A stretch of DNA of 64,000 bases, taken from positions 4,154,001 to 4,218,000 of the forward strand of contig NZ_FNTV01000001.1 of the NCBI RefSeq assembly GCF_900105965.1, in the 5' to 3' direction. The notes below the pieces were generated by a model. The model was given only the letters and a program-made list of their open reading frames with translations, did no database searches and had not been told where the DNA came from. Numbering within the stretch: position 1 is the first letter of the stretch; each line of letters starts with the position of its first letter. Made by a program: the position numbers and the translations under genes. Shown here piece after piece: positions 9,599-18,066 of the stretch. This stretch comes from Arthrobacter alpinus. GTDB lineage: Bacteria > Actinomycetota > Actinomycetes > Actinomycetales > Micrococcaceae.

Positions 9599-10684
9599 GT
9601 GGCTCTTACTATTGGCATCGTCGGACTGCCCAACGTCGGCAAATCAACTCTTTTCAACGCACTGACGCGTAACAACGTGCTCGCAGCGAACTACCCGTTC
9701 GCCACGATCGAGCCCAACGTTGGCATCGTCAGCCTGCCCGATCCCCGTTTGGCAAAGCTGGCTGAGATCTTCGGGTCCGCACGCCTGCTGCCTGCTGTGG
9801 TGTCCTTCGTGGACATTGCCGGCATCGTCAAGGGTGCTTCGGAAGGTGAAGGCCTGGGCAACAAATTCCTCGCCAACATCCGCGAGGCTGAGGCCATTGC
9901 CCAGGTCATCCGCGTCTTTGACGACCCGGACGTTATCCACGTTGACGGCAAGGTTGATCCCCGCTCCGACATGGAGACCATCAACACTGAGCTGATCCTG
10001 GCGGATATGCAGACGGTTGAAAAGGCCATCCCGCGCATTGAAAAGGCAGTCAAGCTCAAGCAGAGGTCCGCGGCCGAGCTCAACGCCATCCTCGCAGCGC
10101 AGAAAGTCCTGGAACGCGGCGACACCATTTTCTCCTCCGTCAAGAGCGACAAGCTGGAGATGGAACACCTGAAGGAATTGGCACTGCTCACCGCCAAGCC
10201 GTTCATTTACGTGTTCAACGTTGATGATGCCGTGCTGGGCAACCCGGAACGTCAGGAAGAACTGCGCGCACTCGTGGCTCCGGCCGACGCGATCTTCCTG
10301 GACGCCAAGCTTGAATCAGACCTCGTTGAACTCGACGAGGAAGAGGCCCGCGAAATGCTGGAGATGAGCGGACAGTCAGAGTCCGGCATGGACCAGCTGG
10401 CACGCGTCGGCTTCCACACACTGGGCCTGCAGACCTACCTCACGGCAGGTCCCAAGGAAACCCGTGCCTGGACCATCCACCAGGGCGACACCGCACCCCA
10501 GGCTGCCGGCGTCATCCACACCGACTTCCAGCGTGGCTTCATCAAGGCTGAAGTTGTGCACTTCGATGACCTCATCGAGGCCGGATCCATGCATGAGGCG
10601 AAGGCCAAGGGCAAGGTTCGCATTGAAGGCAAGGAATACGTCATGCACGACGGCGACGTGGTGGAGTTCCGATTTAACGTTTAG
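9599..10684 (+). CDS. ychF: Ribosome-binding ATPase/GTPase YchF
   Basis: A 361-residue Obg-family P-loop protein: G1 loop G-L-P-N-V-G-K-S-T at 8-16, switch region, D-I-A-G-I-V-K-G-A, and a C-terminal TGS domain ending V-V-E-F-R-F-N-V. YchF binds the ribosome and prefers ATP. The GTG start gives the usual V/M-A-L-T-I-G-I N-terminus. The last ten codons of this gene recur as three direct downstream copies, which suggests the 3' end is an integration site. The gene's own stop is followed only by a weak 5-bp hairpin (GCCCG/CGGGC), unlike the displaced tails. Confidence 0.95.
   Translation: MALTIGIVGLPNVGKSTLFNALTRNNVLAANYPFATIEPNVGIVSLPDPRLAKLAEIFGSARLLPAVVSFVDIAGIVKGASEGEGLGNKFLANIREAEAIAQVIRVFDDPDVIHVDGKVDPRSDMETINTELILADMQTVEKAIPRIEKAVKLKQRSAAELNAILAAQKVLERGDTIFSSVKSDKLEMEHLKELALLTAKPFIYVFNVDDAVLGNPERQEELRALVAPADAIFLDAKLESDLVELDEEEAREMLEMSGQSESGMDQLARVGFHTLGLQTYLTAGPKETRAWTIHQGDTAPQAAGVIHTDFQRGFIKAEVVHFDDLIEAGSMHEAKAKGKVRIEGKEYVMHDGDVVEFRFNV
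10655..10684 (+). repeat. ychF tail, copy 1 (live gene end)
   Basis: The last ten codons of the functional ychF gene, encoding [13 protein letters not shown]. This is the reference for the three downstream copies and the left boundary of the accessory region. Confidence 0.85.
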
Positions 10685-10832
10685 GTCCGCTGCTGCCGTG
10701 CCCGGTTTCGGGCGATTGCAGCTGAAGTCCAGCGTGGTGAAGAAGCTCAGCGGACGGCCTCATGTATTCGCCGGGCCGTGGCTTACCCGCGGCGCAGCCG
10801 TCTCTCGCCACGAGCGTGAAAGCAGCAGTCCA

Positions 10833-11453
10833 ATGAAGACCTCACCGCGGGCCAAGCAGGCCAACGACTTCACTTCTTCGCCGGAGCACCACTGGCCCAG
10901 GATGAAAATGAGCATCCCGTACCTGCTCGCCGGCCTGATCGTGCTGGCATTGGGCGCGCTGATGATCCTCAACGACATCCCCGCGCCTGGCAGCTTCAAC
11001 AATGAGACGAAGAGGATCGGCTTTCAGTGGATGCCCGCCATCTGTGGCGCAGTCACTCTGTGGTTCGGCGGCTTCGGTGTGCTCGCTGCGTGGATGGGCG
11101 CGAGGCGCGAGGGCAGCGATGCCCTCGACCTCGCGTTCGCCCCGGACGGGATCATCGTGCGCAGTGGCCACGAGATCGCCTGGACGTCCATCGCGAGCGT
11201 CACAAACGTCAAGTACCGCTACTCGGCCAAATTCCTGCCCGTGTGGAAGATTGTCGGCCTGAACCGCGCGTTTGATGTCTACCTCAACGAGCCCCTGGAC
11301 ATCCCGCAGCTCAGGACGAAAAAAGGGAGGCCGTACGTGAATGTCACGCTTCTGAGGTATCCGGCCGCCGACTACGAGCTCCTCTTCGAGCGGTTCGTCT
11401 ACCAGTTCAATCGCCGGGGGATCCCGGTAAGCAATGAGCAGAGGCAGAGGTGA
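10833..11453 (+). CDS. Membrane-anchored protein of unknown function, paralogue A (206 aa)
   Basis: This start gives 206 residues, exactly the length of a minus-strand paralogue 0.9 kb downstream, and aligns the N-termini (D-F-x-S-S-P-x-H-x-W-P). It has two transmembrane segments at about 29-48 and 66-90, then a soluble C-terminal domain. Shared motifs are W-x-S-I-x-x-V-T, V-x-L-N-E-P-L-D-I-P-x-L-x-T-K, R-Y-P-A-x-D-Y and R-x-I-P-V. The layout (two helices, then a PH-like beta domain) resembles STM3941-type proteins, but that link is by eye only. The ribosome binding site is weak. It is the only gene between ychF tail copies 1 and 2. Confidence 0.7.
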   Translation: MKTSPRAKQANDFTSSPEHHWPRMKMSIPYLLAGLIVLALGALMILNDIPAPGSFNNETKRIGFQWMPAICGAVTLWFGGFGVLAAWMGARREGSDALDLAFAPDGIIVRSGHEIAWTSIASVTNVKYRYSAKFLPVWKIVGLNRAFDVYLNEPLDIPQLRTKKGRPYVNVTLLRYPAADYELLFERFVYQFNRRGIPVSNEQRQR

Positions 11454-11687
11454 CGTGGTCCGACTCTTGTGCGAGGCATACACAGCAGCCCTGGGTGGTC
11501 GATCGTCAAGGGCGTGACAGAGTCAGGGGAGCGACTACGCAAAACCATTCGTCACGGTGATGCGCAGGTAGGTGGCGCAGGAGCTCATCGGGGCGTTGCT
11601 CGGGGAGGGATTGGTTGTGCACGACTGGTGTTCGGACGTGAGGTGAGGTGTCGATTCGTCGCGCAGCCAGACGTTGGTTTGTGTGGC

Positions 11688-11717
11688 GACGCGGTTGAAT
11701 TTAGGTTCAACGTGTAG
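11688..11717 (+). repeat. ychF tail, copy 2
   Basis: Encodes D-A-V-E-F-R-F-N-V-stop in the same orientation as ychF. It differs from copy 1 at 8 of 30 bases, all but one synonymous. The Gly-Asp before V-E-F is also kept. The frame upstream is not ychF, so this is an isolated gene end. It closes cargo block 1. Confidence 0.8.
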
Positions 11718-11739
11718 TTCCGTGCCGGTTTAGACTGTA

Positions 11740-11777
11740 AGAAATGCCCGGAATGCTTTTGCATCCCGGGCATTTCT
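11740..11777. terminator. Hairpin after ychF tail copy 2
   Basis: A 12-bp stem (AGAAATGCCCGG with its exact complement) starting 22 bases after the displaced tail's stop codon. There is no clear T-run. Its position fits the old terminator of a ychF gene carried along with its tail. Confidence 0.65.
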
Positions 11778-12325
11778 GCGCTCAAAGGTGCGGTGTGTAC
11801 AACCAATGGCCAAGAGAGGCATGGATTTGTGGCGACCCTAGCCCTGGTCGGAATGGCCCACCGATATTTGACTTGGGTAGGCAATTGTTAGCCAAACAGG
11901 AATTAGTCAGTGCAGCGTCGTCCGGGTTGGCGGCAGGTGAGGAACCTGAGTTGGATTCGCACGAGAGCCGGTCGGCATCGATGAGCCGCAGCAGCCGGTG
12001 ACAGCTCGGATCAATCTGGTCTTCAACGCAGGGGCACGGATATACCCGTCTGCGCACTAACCCCTCGCCGCGGGTTCTCAGGGAGTCGCACTCGGGGCAA
12101 CGGAATGGCTAAGGGTCGAGGACCAACGCTGTGAGTGAGGTTGCCCTGAATCGGAAGACCGTCGACTTTGGATTTCGCACCAACCTCTGGCCACGCGAAC
12201 TGGTGGGAGCCGTCCATGTGGTCTGGCGTTTCTACACGAACGCTCCCGCTTGATTCGGCTCCTTCGATGGGCCTGTTGGCACTCACGCGCGGTCACCTCG
12301 AATTCGGCTTGATCGAAGACGTAGG

Positions 12326-12946
12326 CTACGTCTCTTTCGTTTTCATTTTCTTGTCGACCGGAATGCGCCTGCGTTCGAACTCGTCGATGACCCACTCATA
12401 GAGGGGCTTGTAGTCGACGGCGGGATAACGAAAAACGTTGATCTTCAGCTGCGGTACGCCGTCCTTTGTTTTGAGTCTCGGAATGTCCAAGGGCTCGTTG
12501 AGATGGACCACGAAAGCGCAATTCAGATCAGCCCGATCCCACATGGCCTGGATTGAGGCACGGTTGTAATACTGCATGCTGGTGACATGGGAAATGGAAT
12601 CCCAGGGGATCTCGTAACCTCCCCGCACAGTGAGCCCTTTTGCAGAAATCTTCAGGTCAATCGCGTTCTCTCGCTTGCGTACTGTGCCCTTCAATCCAAT
12701 TACAAACCCGATGCAGCCGAAGATGATGCAGATTCCGCCAGTCACCATCGGCAAACCGCTGACCCTGATCTGTGAAAGGTAACTCGGCGTGCCGGGAAGG
12801 TCAATGGTGGCCAGGTACAGGCCGGGCAAGAACATGAGAAGGCCGAAAAGGAGGTTTTTGAAGCTTCTATCTAGCACGGGCCAGTAGTGCGGACTAGAAC
12901 TGATGAAGTCTCTGATGGCGTATTTTCCAGATCTTACGTTCTTCAA
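12326..12946 (-). CDS. Membrane-anchored protein of unknown function, paralogue B (206 aa)
   Basis: A 206-residue full-length paralogue of the plus-strand protein 0.9 kb upstream. Common positions include D-F-I-S-S-S-P-H-Y-W-P, I-P-W-D-S-I-S-H-V-T, H-L-N-E-P-L-D-I-P-R-L-K-T-K, R-Y-P-A-V-D-Y and R-R-I-P-V. Two transmembrane segments lie at about 31-50 and 65-88; the C-terminus is Lys-rich. GC content and codon use look lower than in the flanking core genes, which suggests transfer. The ribosome binding site (AAGGAG-like) is weak to fair. Function is unknown; identical length and a shared insertion site suggest related cargo. Confidence 0.75.
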   Translation of the reverse strand: MKNVRSGKYAIRDFISSSPHYWPVLDRSFKNLLFGLLMFLPGLYLATIDLPGTPSYLSQIRVSGLPMVTGGICIIFGCIGFVIGLKGTVRKRENAIDLKISAKGLTVRGGYEIPWDSISHVTSMQYYNRASIQAMWDRADLNCAFVVHLNEPLDIPRLKTKDGVPQLKINVFRYPAVDYKPLYEWVIDEFERRRIPVDKKMKTKET

Positions 12947-13234
12947 GGAGTAAGGTTCTCGCTTCCTTTAGTGCCGCGCTACCCAGCTCCGCGGCTGCAT
13001 ATTTAGCGGCGGGCTGGCGCACCCGTATCGTCGGCGGCGACACCCCTCCTGCCTATTGTTGCAGGATCCGTCACAGCTGGCCTGATAGGTGCCGGTCACG
13101 AGGTCGTCAGACACCCCACGAACTTGATCGTGCGGTCACTCACGCCTGCGCGCGCTCTGAACCGATCCCGCTGCAGCGTACTTCTCCAGTCCCACTCCGG
13201 GATGCCGCGCAGTTCAGAGGTTGATTTGCACCGG

Positions 13235-13264
13235 AATGTGGTGGAGTTCCGCTTCAACGTCTAG
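13235..13264 (+). repeat. ychF tail, copy 3
   Basis: Encodes [13 protein letters not shown] in the same direction as ychF, with 5 of 30 bases differing from copy 1. The identity continues into GTCC just after the TAG stop, as in copy 1. Upstream sequence is not ychF. Confidence 0.8.
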
Positions 13265-13291
13265 GTCCTGACATTCATGCAACCTTTTGTC

Positions 13292-13333
13292 ATGGCCGCC
13301 AAGAACACGTGTTCTTGGCGGCCATCGCTTTTT
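13292..13333 (+). terminator. Rho-independent terminator after ychF tail copy 3
   Basis: A perfect 34-bp palindrome (ATGGCCGCCAAGAACAC and its complement) followed by CGCTTTTTT. It lies 27 bases after the stop of the displaced ychF tail and reads in the same direction. Confidence 0.85.
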
Positions 13334-13419
13334 TCGAGTGGTTGCCAAGTCGAAACGATGCCGTAGCTAGAGGACGACTCAACGTGACACGGACTGCAAA
13401 GCCAATGGCCGCAATCCCC

Positions 13420-14187
13420 TTAGAACAGCGGCCAGGGGACCGCTGGCATCTCACCGCTTGGAGCAGGGAACTGCCCTGCCGAGCGCAACCGGGCGCAGCG
13501 CGCGGCGAGGGATGCGATTTCTTCGGTGCTGAGCAAGTCCGTTAGGTTTTGGCCTAGTTCACCATGCAGTCCTTCGCTGACACGATCCAGGCCGTCTTCT
13601 TCCTCGGCGGTCAAGGCGTCCCCTAGCCACCCCCACAGCACCGTGCGCAGCTTGTGGTCACGGTGAAAAGTGAGCCCGTGGTCCACTCCGTGCCGGTGTC
13701 CGTCAGCCATGGACAGGATGTGGTCGCCCTTGCGGTCGGCGTTGTTGACGACGACGTCGAACACCGCCATGCGCCTGAGTGCCGGCGAGTCTTCATGGAC
13801 GAGGGCAACCATCCGTCCGTTCTCATCCCGTCCCTCGAGAACGTGTTTCCAGCCAGTTTCCGGCACCTGGTCCGCCGCGATCAGGTCCACGGCGTTTTGG
13901 ACGGGATCCTGCTCTTGCCAGAGCTGCACCATTCCTTCGCCCAGCGGACCATCGCGCAGCCAGGTGTGGGGCACCACGCCCCAGCCGAGGGCCTGCGAGA
14001 CCAGATAGGCGGCCACCTCCCGGTGGGCCAGCGTTCCCTGGGGAAAATCCCACAGCGGACTTTCGCCGGCTATCGGCTTATAGACGACCACCACGTCGCC
14101 GATGTTGCCAAGAAATGTAGCATTTGAAGCCGTCGTGATACGGCCGGTGAGAGTCAGCGCAGCGGCCACTAGGTCCGGCGTTGGCAT
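13420..14187 (-). CDS. SCO1664-family protein (PI3/4-kinase-like fold)
   Basis: A 255-residue protein. The start ATG overlaps the stop of the DUF3090 gene (TGATG), which implies translational coupling. Kinase-like landmarks are V-V-V-Y-K-P near 31 (nucleotide lysine), N-N-A-D-R-K-G-D-H (catalytic loop-like) and G-V-D-H-G-L (metal-binding Asp). This matches the SCO1664 family of actinobacteria, whose function is not established. In Mycobacterium tuberculosis the equivalents of this and the next two genes (Rv2133c-Rv2135c) lie near mshC; here mshC is not adjacent. Confidence 0.8.
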   Translation of the reverse strand: MPTPDLVAAALTLTGRITTASNATFLGNIGDVVVVYKPIAGESPLWDFPQGTLAHREVAAYLVSQALGWGVVPHTWLRDGPLGEGMVQLWQEQDPVQNAVDLIAADQVPETGWKHVLEGRDENGRMVALVHEDSPALRRMAVFDVVVNNADRKGDHILSMADGHRHGVDHGLTFHRDHKLRTVLWGWLGDALTAEEEDGLDRVSEGLHGELGQNLTDLLSTEEIASLAARCARLRSAGQFPAPSGEMPAVPWPLF

Positions 14188-14735
14188 CAGACCTCGGGAA
14201 GGGTGCAGGTGTGTCCGCCAGCGTCCACGGGATAACCGCAGAGCGGGCACATCGGACGCCCGGCACCCACGATCTCACGGGTGCGCTTGGCGAATGCGCG
14301 GGCGGTGCCGACAGGTATTCGCACGCGCAGCATCTCGGGCTCATTAGCCCCGTCCTCATCAAGCGATCCGTCGTTGTCATCATCATCTGTGATGGGGTGG
14401 GCTTCAATGACGATCTGGGCCGTGGTTGGGTCCCACCCCAAGCTCATGATCCCAGTGCGAAACTGCTCCTGGACGGCCTCGAGCGGGTCATTGTCGACAA
14501 GTTCAATGGGAGTGCCCGTGGGAATGCTGAAGGGATTGCTCTGGACGGTGATGAGCTCGTCGAGAATTTCGTCGATCTTCTCCGCGAGTAGAGCCGACTG
14601 CTGCTTCTCCAGGGCAATACTCACAACTTGCTTCCCTGCGCGCACCTGCAGGTAGAACGTGCGCGCCCCCGGAAGACCAAGGGTGCCAATGACGACCCGA
14701 TCAGGCCAGGAAAACTCGTGAACACGTGTAGGCAT
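14187..14735 (-). CDS. DUF3090 family protein
   Basis: A 182-residue protein of the conserved actinobacterial DUF3090 family (P-x-R-V-H-x-F-x-x-P-D-R-V-V-I-G-T at the N-terminus). The C-terminus holds a small zinc-knuckle pattern C-P-L-C-G-x-P-V-D-x-x-G-H-x-C at about 164-178. An acidic D-D-D-D-N-D-G-S-L-D-E-D stretch near 140 is a likely loop. It lies between the phosphatase gene (24-base gap) and the coupled SCO1664 gene, the usual order for this trio. Function unknown; the conserved linkage argues for a shared pathway. Confidence 0.85.
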   Translation of the reverse strand: MPTRVHEFSWPDRVVIGTLGLPGARTFYLQVRAGKQVVSIALEKQQSALLAEKIDEILDELITVQSNPFSIPTGTPIELVDNDPLEAVQEQFRTGIMSLGWDPTTAQIVIEAHPITDDDDNDGSLDEDGANEPEMLRVRIPVGTARAFAKRTREIVGAGRPMCPLCGYPVDAGGHTCTLPEV

Positions 14736-14759
14736 GTCAATATTCTAGGCCCAGGAGGT

Positions 14760-15452
14760 TCATGGCGCCTTTTGACCTGCGCCGCCACCCACCGGCGCAT
14801 CGTCGGAGTGGATGCCGTTAGACAGCCACGACAGATCACCCCCGTCCGTGTTGCTCGCGTAGACGCTCGGCCGACTGGGGCCGTAGCGCACGATCGATAT
14901 GGAGGCGGGGCCCACGTTGATCCGCTGGAACAGGTCAAGGTGCATGCCGAGGGCGTCAGCGAGGATTGACTTGATGATGTCACCGTGACTCACTGCCGCC
15001 CACACGGCCCCTGGCCCGTGCTCGGATTCGAATGCTGCATCGTGGCGTCGAATCGCTGCCACTGACCGGGCCTGCATCGCGGCCATGGATTCGCCGCCCG
15101 GAAAGACGACGGAGGACGGTTGCGACTGGACAACGGGCCACAAATCCTCGGTCGTGAGGTCACTGAGCATGCGGCCCTGCCACTGGCCGTAATCGCACTC
15201 GGTGAGGTCGGGATCAATGGGCGCGTACGGCGCGCCAGTCTGGCGATCGAGGATGAGCTGGGCGGTCTGCAGACAACGCTCAAGGGGGCTCGAGACAACC
15301 CCGACTAAGGGCACGGGCGCGAGCCGTTCTCCGGCAAGGGCTGCCTGGTCCCGCCCAATCTGGTCCAAGCTGACTCCGACAGCCCGACCCGCCAGCAGTC
15401 CAGTGGCATTGGCTGTGGAGCGGCCGTGCCGCACGAGAATAACTGTCGCCAT
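14760..15452 (-). CDS. Histidine phosphatase (MSMEG_4193-type putative phosphomutase)
   Basis: A 230-residue branch-1 histidine phosphatase. The catalytic R-H-G is at residues 8-10 (L-V-R-H-G-R-S), followed by S-S-P-L-E-R-C and the second catalytic histidine in A-V-S-H-G-D-I. It matches the group usually annotated as a putative phosphomutase beside DUF3090 in actinobacteria. The extra Gly/Ala-rich C-terminal tail is probably disordered. It is the first gene of a three-gene minus-strand run. The substrate is unknown. Confidence 0.85.
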   Translation of the reverse strand: MATVILVRHGRSTANATGLLAGRAVGVSLDQIGRDQAALAGERLAPVPLVGVVSSPLERCLQTAQLILDRQTGAPYAPIDPDLTECDYGQWQGRMLSDLTTEDLWPVVQSQPSSVVFPGGESMAAMQARSVAAIRRHDAAFESEHGPGAVWAAVSHGDIIKSILADALGMHLDLFQRINVGPASISIVRYGPSRPSVYASNTDGGDLSWLSNGIHSDDAPVGGGAGQKAP

Positions 15453-15618
15453 GCACCCAGCCTAACCACCCGCCGTCGACGAACCCAGCCCAGAAGCCGA
15501 GTGTCACCAACCTTATGGCGAATTAGAGCTAACCAGTTCAGATGGACCCCCTTGATCTGCCATCCATCAGATCATGGGCACATTGACCGGGCAGGGTCGT
15601 GGGACGGATGCTTTAGAC

Positions 15619-16500
15619 ATGAAACTCCTCGAGTTCGATAGCGTCTCCTTGGCGGTCGACGAGTTCGGCGACAAGGGTTCCCCGCCGGTCTTGCTCATCG
15701 CCGGAGCCACCCAATCCATGGACTGGTGGACCCCGGACTTCTGTCAGCTCCTCGCTGCGGAAGGACTGTACGTTATTCGGTACGACCAGCGGGATACCGG
15801 GGCGTCGACAATAAGCCCGCCGGGCAGACCGGACTACGTGGGCAGTGACCTGGCAAACGATCCTCTACGGATCCTTGATGCGCTCGGCATCGACGCGGCA
15901 CATCTCGTTGGTCTGTCGATGGGTGGCGGTATAGCGCAGTACCTCGGTGCCACCGAGCCGCTACGTGTTCGAACGCTCACGCTCATCGAGTCGTCACCGA
16001 TCGGAGGTGACTCGGGCGAGCTGCCGCTCCCAGACTTGAGCCTGGGAGCGGCGGAGAGCGAGCTCCCTGTGGTGAGCAACTGGAACGACGCCTCGACTGT
16101 CATTGATTACCGGGTCGAAGCCGAGCGCCCATATAGGGGGTCGTTCGGCTTTGATGAAGACCGTATCCGTGCAATCGCCACTATTGAGTTTGGCCGCACG
16201 AAGAACATTGAATCCTCGATGATCAATCACTTCCTCGTTGCAGGCGACACCGAGGTGGACCCGTCGACGATCACGATGCCGACTCTTGTCATCCACAGTG
16301 ACTCGGACCCGTTATTTGCGCTGCCCCACGGCGAGGCACTCGCCCACATGATTCCCCACGCCGCTTTGCTGCGTATTCATGGCATGGGGCACGAGGCACC
16401 GCCGCCGAAGGTGTGGGATGTCGTCGTACCTGCGCTTGTCGACCACATGCGGGGATATCGCGAGACGGCCACATCCGGAGCCGCAGGCTCCGATGAGTGA
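15619..16500 (+). CDS. Alpha/beta hydrolase
   Basis: A 293-residue alpha/beta-fold hydrolase with nucleophile elbow V-G-L-S-M-G-G-G near 98-105, G-A-T-Q-S-M-D-W-W and Y-D-Q-R-D-T-G-A-S early motifs typical of aclacinomycin-methylesterase/haloperoxidase-like enzymes, and a late G-H-E-A-P histidine region. The chosen ATG removes 15 weak residues of an upstream alternative start. Its stop overlaps the start of the methyltransferase gene by 8 bases, so the two are co-translated. The substrate cannot be inferred. Confidence 0.75.
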   Translation: MKLLEFDSVSLAVDEFGDKGSPPVLLIAGATQSMDWWTPDFCQLLAAEGLYVIRYDQRDTGASTISPPGRPDYVGSDLANDPLRILDALGIDAAHLVGLSMGGGIAQYLGATEPLRVRTLTLIESSPIGGDSGELPLPDLSLGAAESELPVVSNWNDASTVIDYRVEAERPYRGSFGFDEDRIRAIATIEFGRTKNIESSMINHFLVAGDTEVDPSTITMPTLVIHSDSDPLFALPHGEALAHMIPHAALLRIHGMGHEAPPPKVWDVVVPALVDHMRGYRETATSGAAGSDE

Positions 16501-17158
16501 GAATAACGCGGCACCTGACGTGCCCGCCTGGCTGACGGATACCCGGACTTCGTACGACGTCGATGCCTCCGGTTACGCAGAAAAGGTCCAAGGGCTGCTC
16601 GAAGCTCATCCGCACCTGCGGGCACACTTGGACGTGTTCGTGGAACTCGTCCAGCGCGACGGAGGCGGGCGGGTGGCCGACGTAGGTTGCGGCCCCGGAT
16701 ATGTCACGCGATACCTTCAGGATTCAGGTACCGAAGCGTTCGGGATCGACCTCTCACCCGCGATGGTCGCTATCGCCCAGCGTACCTACCCAGATCTGCA
16801 CTTTGAGGTGGGGACGATGACGAACCTCGATCTGGCCGCTCACTCCGTCGCCGGCATCGTCGCCTTCTGGTCCACGATCCACATTCCTGACCACGCCATG
16901 GCCGGTGTGATCGAAGAGGTTCATCGTGTCCTGCGGCCCGGCGGTCACGTCCTCGTCGGTTTCCACGTCGGGGACAGTACTGAGCACGCCTCCAGTGGAT
17001 ACACGGGCCAACCGATCAGCGTCGATACACACCGTCGACAGGCCAGCAAGATCTCTGACTGGTTGCGAGAAGCCAACTTCCAGATCGAGTCCGAGTCCGT
17101 CTTCCGGCCAGACGACATTGTTCCGGGTGGGATAGTTCTCGCCCGGAGACGTAGGTGA
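16493..17158 (+). CDS. SAM-dependent methyltransferase
   Basis: A 221-residue class I methyltransferase. Motif I is V-A-D-V-G-C-G-P-G near 61-69, motif II is G-I-D-L-S-P-A-M near 83-90, and R-P-G-G-H-V-L near 150 is motif III-like. The start ATG overlaps the hydrolase stop; the frame extends further upstream but would overlap the hydrolase by over 100 bases. The substrate is unknown. The hydrolase-methyltransferase pair is probably cargo of the third block at ychF. Confidence 0.8.
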   Translation: MSENNAAPDVPAWLTDTRTSYDVDASGYAEKVQGLLEAHPHLRAHLDVFVELVQRDGGGRVADVGCGPGYVTRYLQDSGTEAFGIDLSPAMVAIAQRTYPDLHFEVGTMTNLDLAAHSVAGIVAFWSTIHIPDHAMAGVIEEVHRVLRPGGHVLVGFHVGDSTEHASSGYTGQPISVDTHRRQASKISDWLREANFQIESESVFRPDDIVPGGIVLARRRR

Positions 17159-17438
17159 GCATTTTTCTGCCCACCCGTCGTGCATCCCTCGGGTGATGGC
17201 AAGCGTGTCGACGCAACAGAACAAATTCGAAACCGACGGACCTGGGCGGTCCACAAATACACCGCGAAAGTGACCGAACTGCAGTGCCCAGAACGTCCCG
17301 CCTTCGTCCAGTCGGTTGATGCCGGCACGGAGTCTGAACTCACTGAATCTCGGCATGATGCATGCGGGATTCGGAGCGTTCATCTTGCCTGGTTGCTCAC
17401 CATCCTCACACACGATGAGCGACCACGATTCCGACGAG

Positions 17439-17873
17439 TTAGCTTGCAGCTTTGCGGATGTGCTCCGCGATCTTCTTTTCAGTCTCGGGCGTCAACGCCA
17501 GCACGGCGAACGAGGTTACCCACAGGTCGCCGTCATCGAGCTTTGCGGACTCCTCGAATCCCAGGGTGGCGTAACGAGAGGTGAACTTCGAGGCGGCCTT
17601 GAAGAACACGACCACTTTCCCGTCCTCGTCGGCATACGAAGGGAACCCGTACCAGGTCTTGGGAACAAGATGCGGAGCGACTTCGGAAACGATCCTGTCG
17701 ATACCTTCGGCGAGAACCCGGTCCTCATCCGGTAACGCGGCGATCGCTTCACGAACTGCCTGCTCACCTGCGGCGCGGTTTTTCCCGGCTTTTTCCTGTG
17801 CACGCAGCTCCGAAGCGCGCTGTTTGACAGCATCGCGTTCTTCCTTGGACAGCCCGGCGTTCTTCTCAGCCAT
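17439..17873 (-). CDS. DUF1801-like (YdhG/iron-chaperone fold) protein
   Basis: A 144-residue protein. A charged helical N-terminus (about 1-40) is followed by a DUF1801-like domain with P-K-T-W-Y-G-F-P-S-Y near 91-100, G-K-V-V-V-F-F-K-A-A-S-K-F near 105-117 and L-G-F. Family members are small cytosolic proteins of poorly defined role. It is the last gene before ychF tail copy 4. The 280 bases between it and the methyltransferase hold no convincing gene. Confidence 0.65.
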   Translation of the reverse strand: MAEKNAGLSKEERDAVKQRASELRAQEKAGKNRAAGEQAVREAIAALPDEDRVLAEGIDRIVSEVAPHLVPKTWYGFPSYADEDGKVVVFFKAASKFTSRYATLGFEESAKLDDGDLWVTSFAVLALTPETEKKIAEHIRKAAS

Positions 17874-18029
17874 GTGATTCTCCTAAGTTCCAGTGCGGCA
17901 ACCATTGCCGCTTGGGAATCACACTACGGCCACCCATCGCGGCCCGCTTCTTGAATCCTGCTCGAATACTTTCTGCGCCTGGCCTGCTTGATCCTGCTGG
18001 CTAGACGGTAAGGCGTTAGTTGGCTAAGA

Positions 18030-18059
18030 AACGCGGTGGAGTTCCGGGTTAACGTCTAA
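18030..18059 (+). repeat. ychF tail, copy 4 (outermost)
   Basis: Encodes N-A-V-E-F-R-V-N-V-stop (TAA) in the same orientation as ychF, with 6 of 30 bases differing from copy 1. Phe has become Val in R-F-N-V. A drifting residue fits a copy no longer under selection. It marks the right edge of the accessory region. Confidence 0.75.
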
Positions 18060-18066
18060 GACTCCT

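Larger units (their letters stand above)
11454..12325. other. Gene-poor stretch holding ychF tail copy 2
   Basis: Apart from ychF tail copy 2 and its hairpin, I find no convincing gene in these 872 bases. The open frames present are short, Arg/Ser-rich, on both strands and without ribosome binding sites. The stretch could be decayed cargo. Confidence 0.5.
12947..13419. other. Intergenic stretch with ychF tail copy 3 and terminator
   Basis: No gene is visible in these 473 bases. They contain upstream DNA of paralogue B, ychF tail copy 3 and the 34-bp palindromic terminator. The remainder is unrecognised. Confidence 0.5.

Noticed and set aside
10464..10832. Upstream extension of the first membrane-protein gene into ychF
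   Set aside because: The extension is an out-of-frame reading of ychF. The internal ATG gives the same 206-residue length as the paralogue.
17160..17438. Short frames between the methyltransferase and DUF1801-like genes
   Set aside because: No start signals or family motifs; treated as intergenic.
11685..18060. ychF tail copies as remnants of whole duplicated ychF genes
   Set aside because: No ychF sequence is detectable upstream of the last codons in copies 2 to 4, so they are isolated ends, not decayed full genes.
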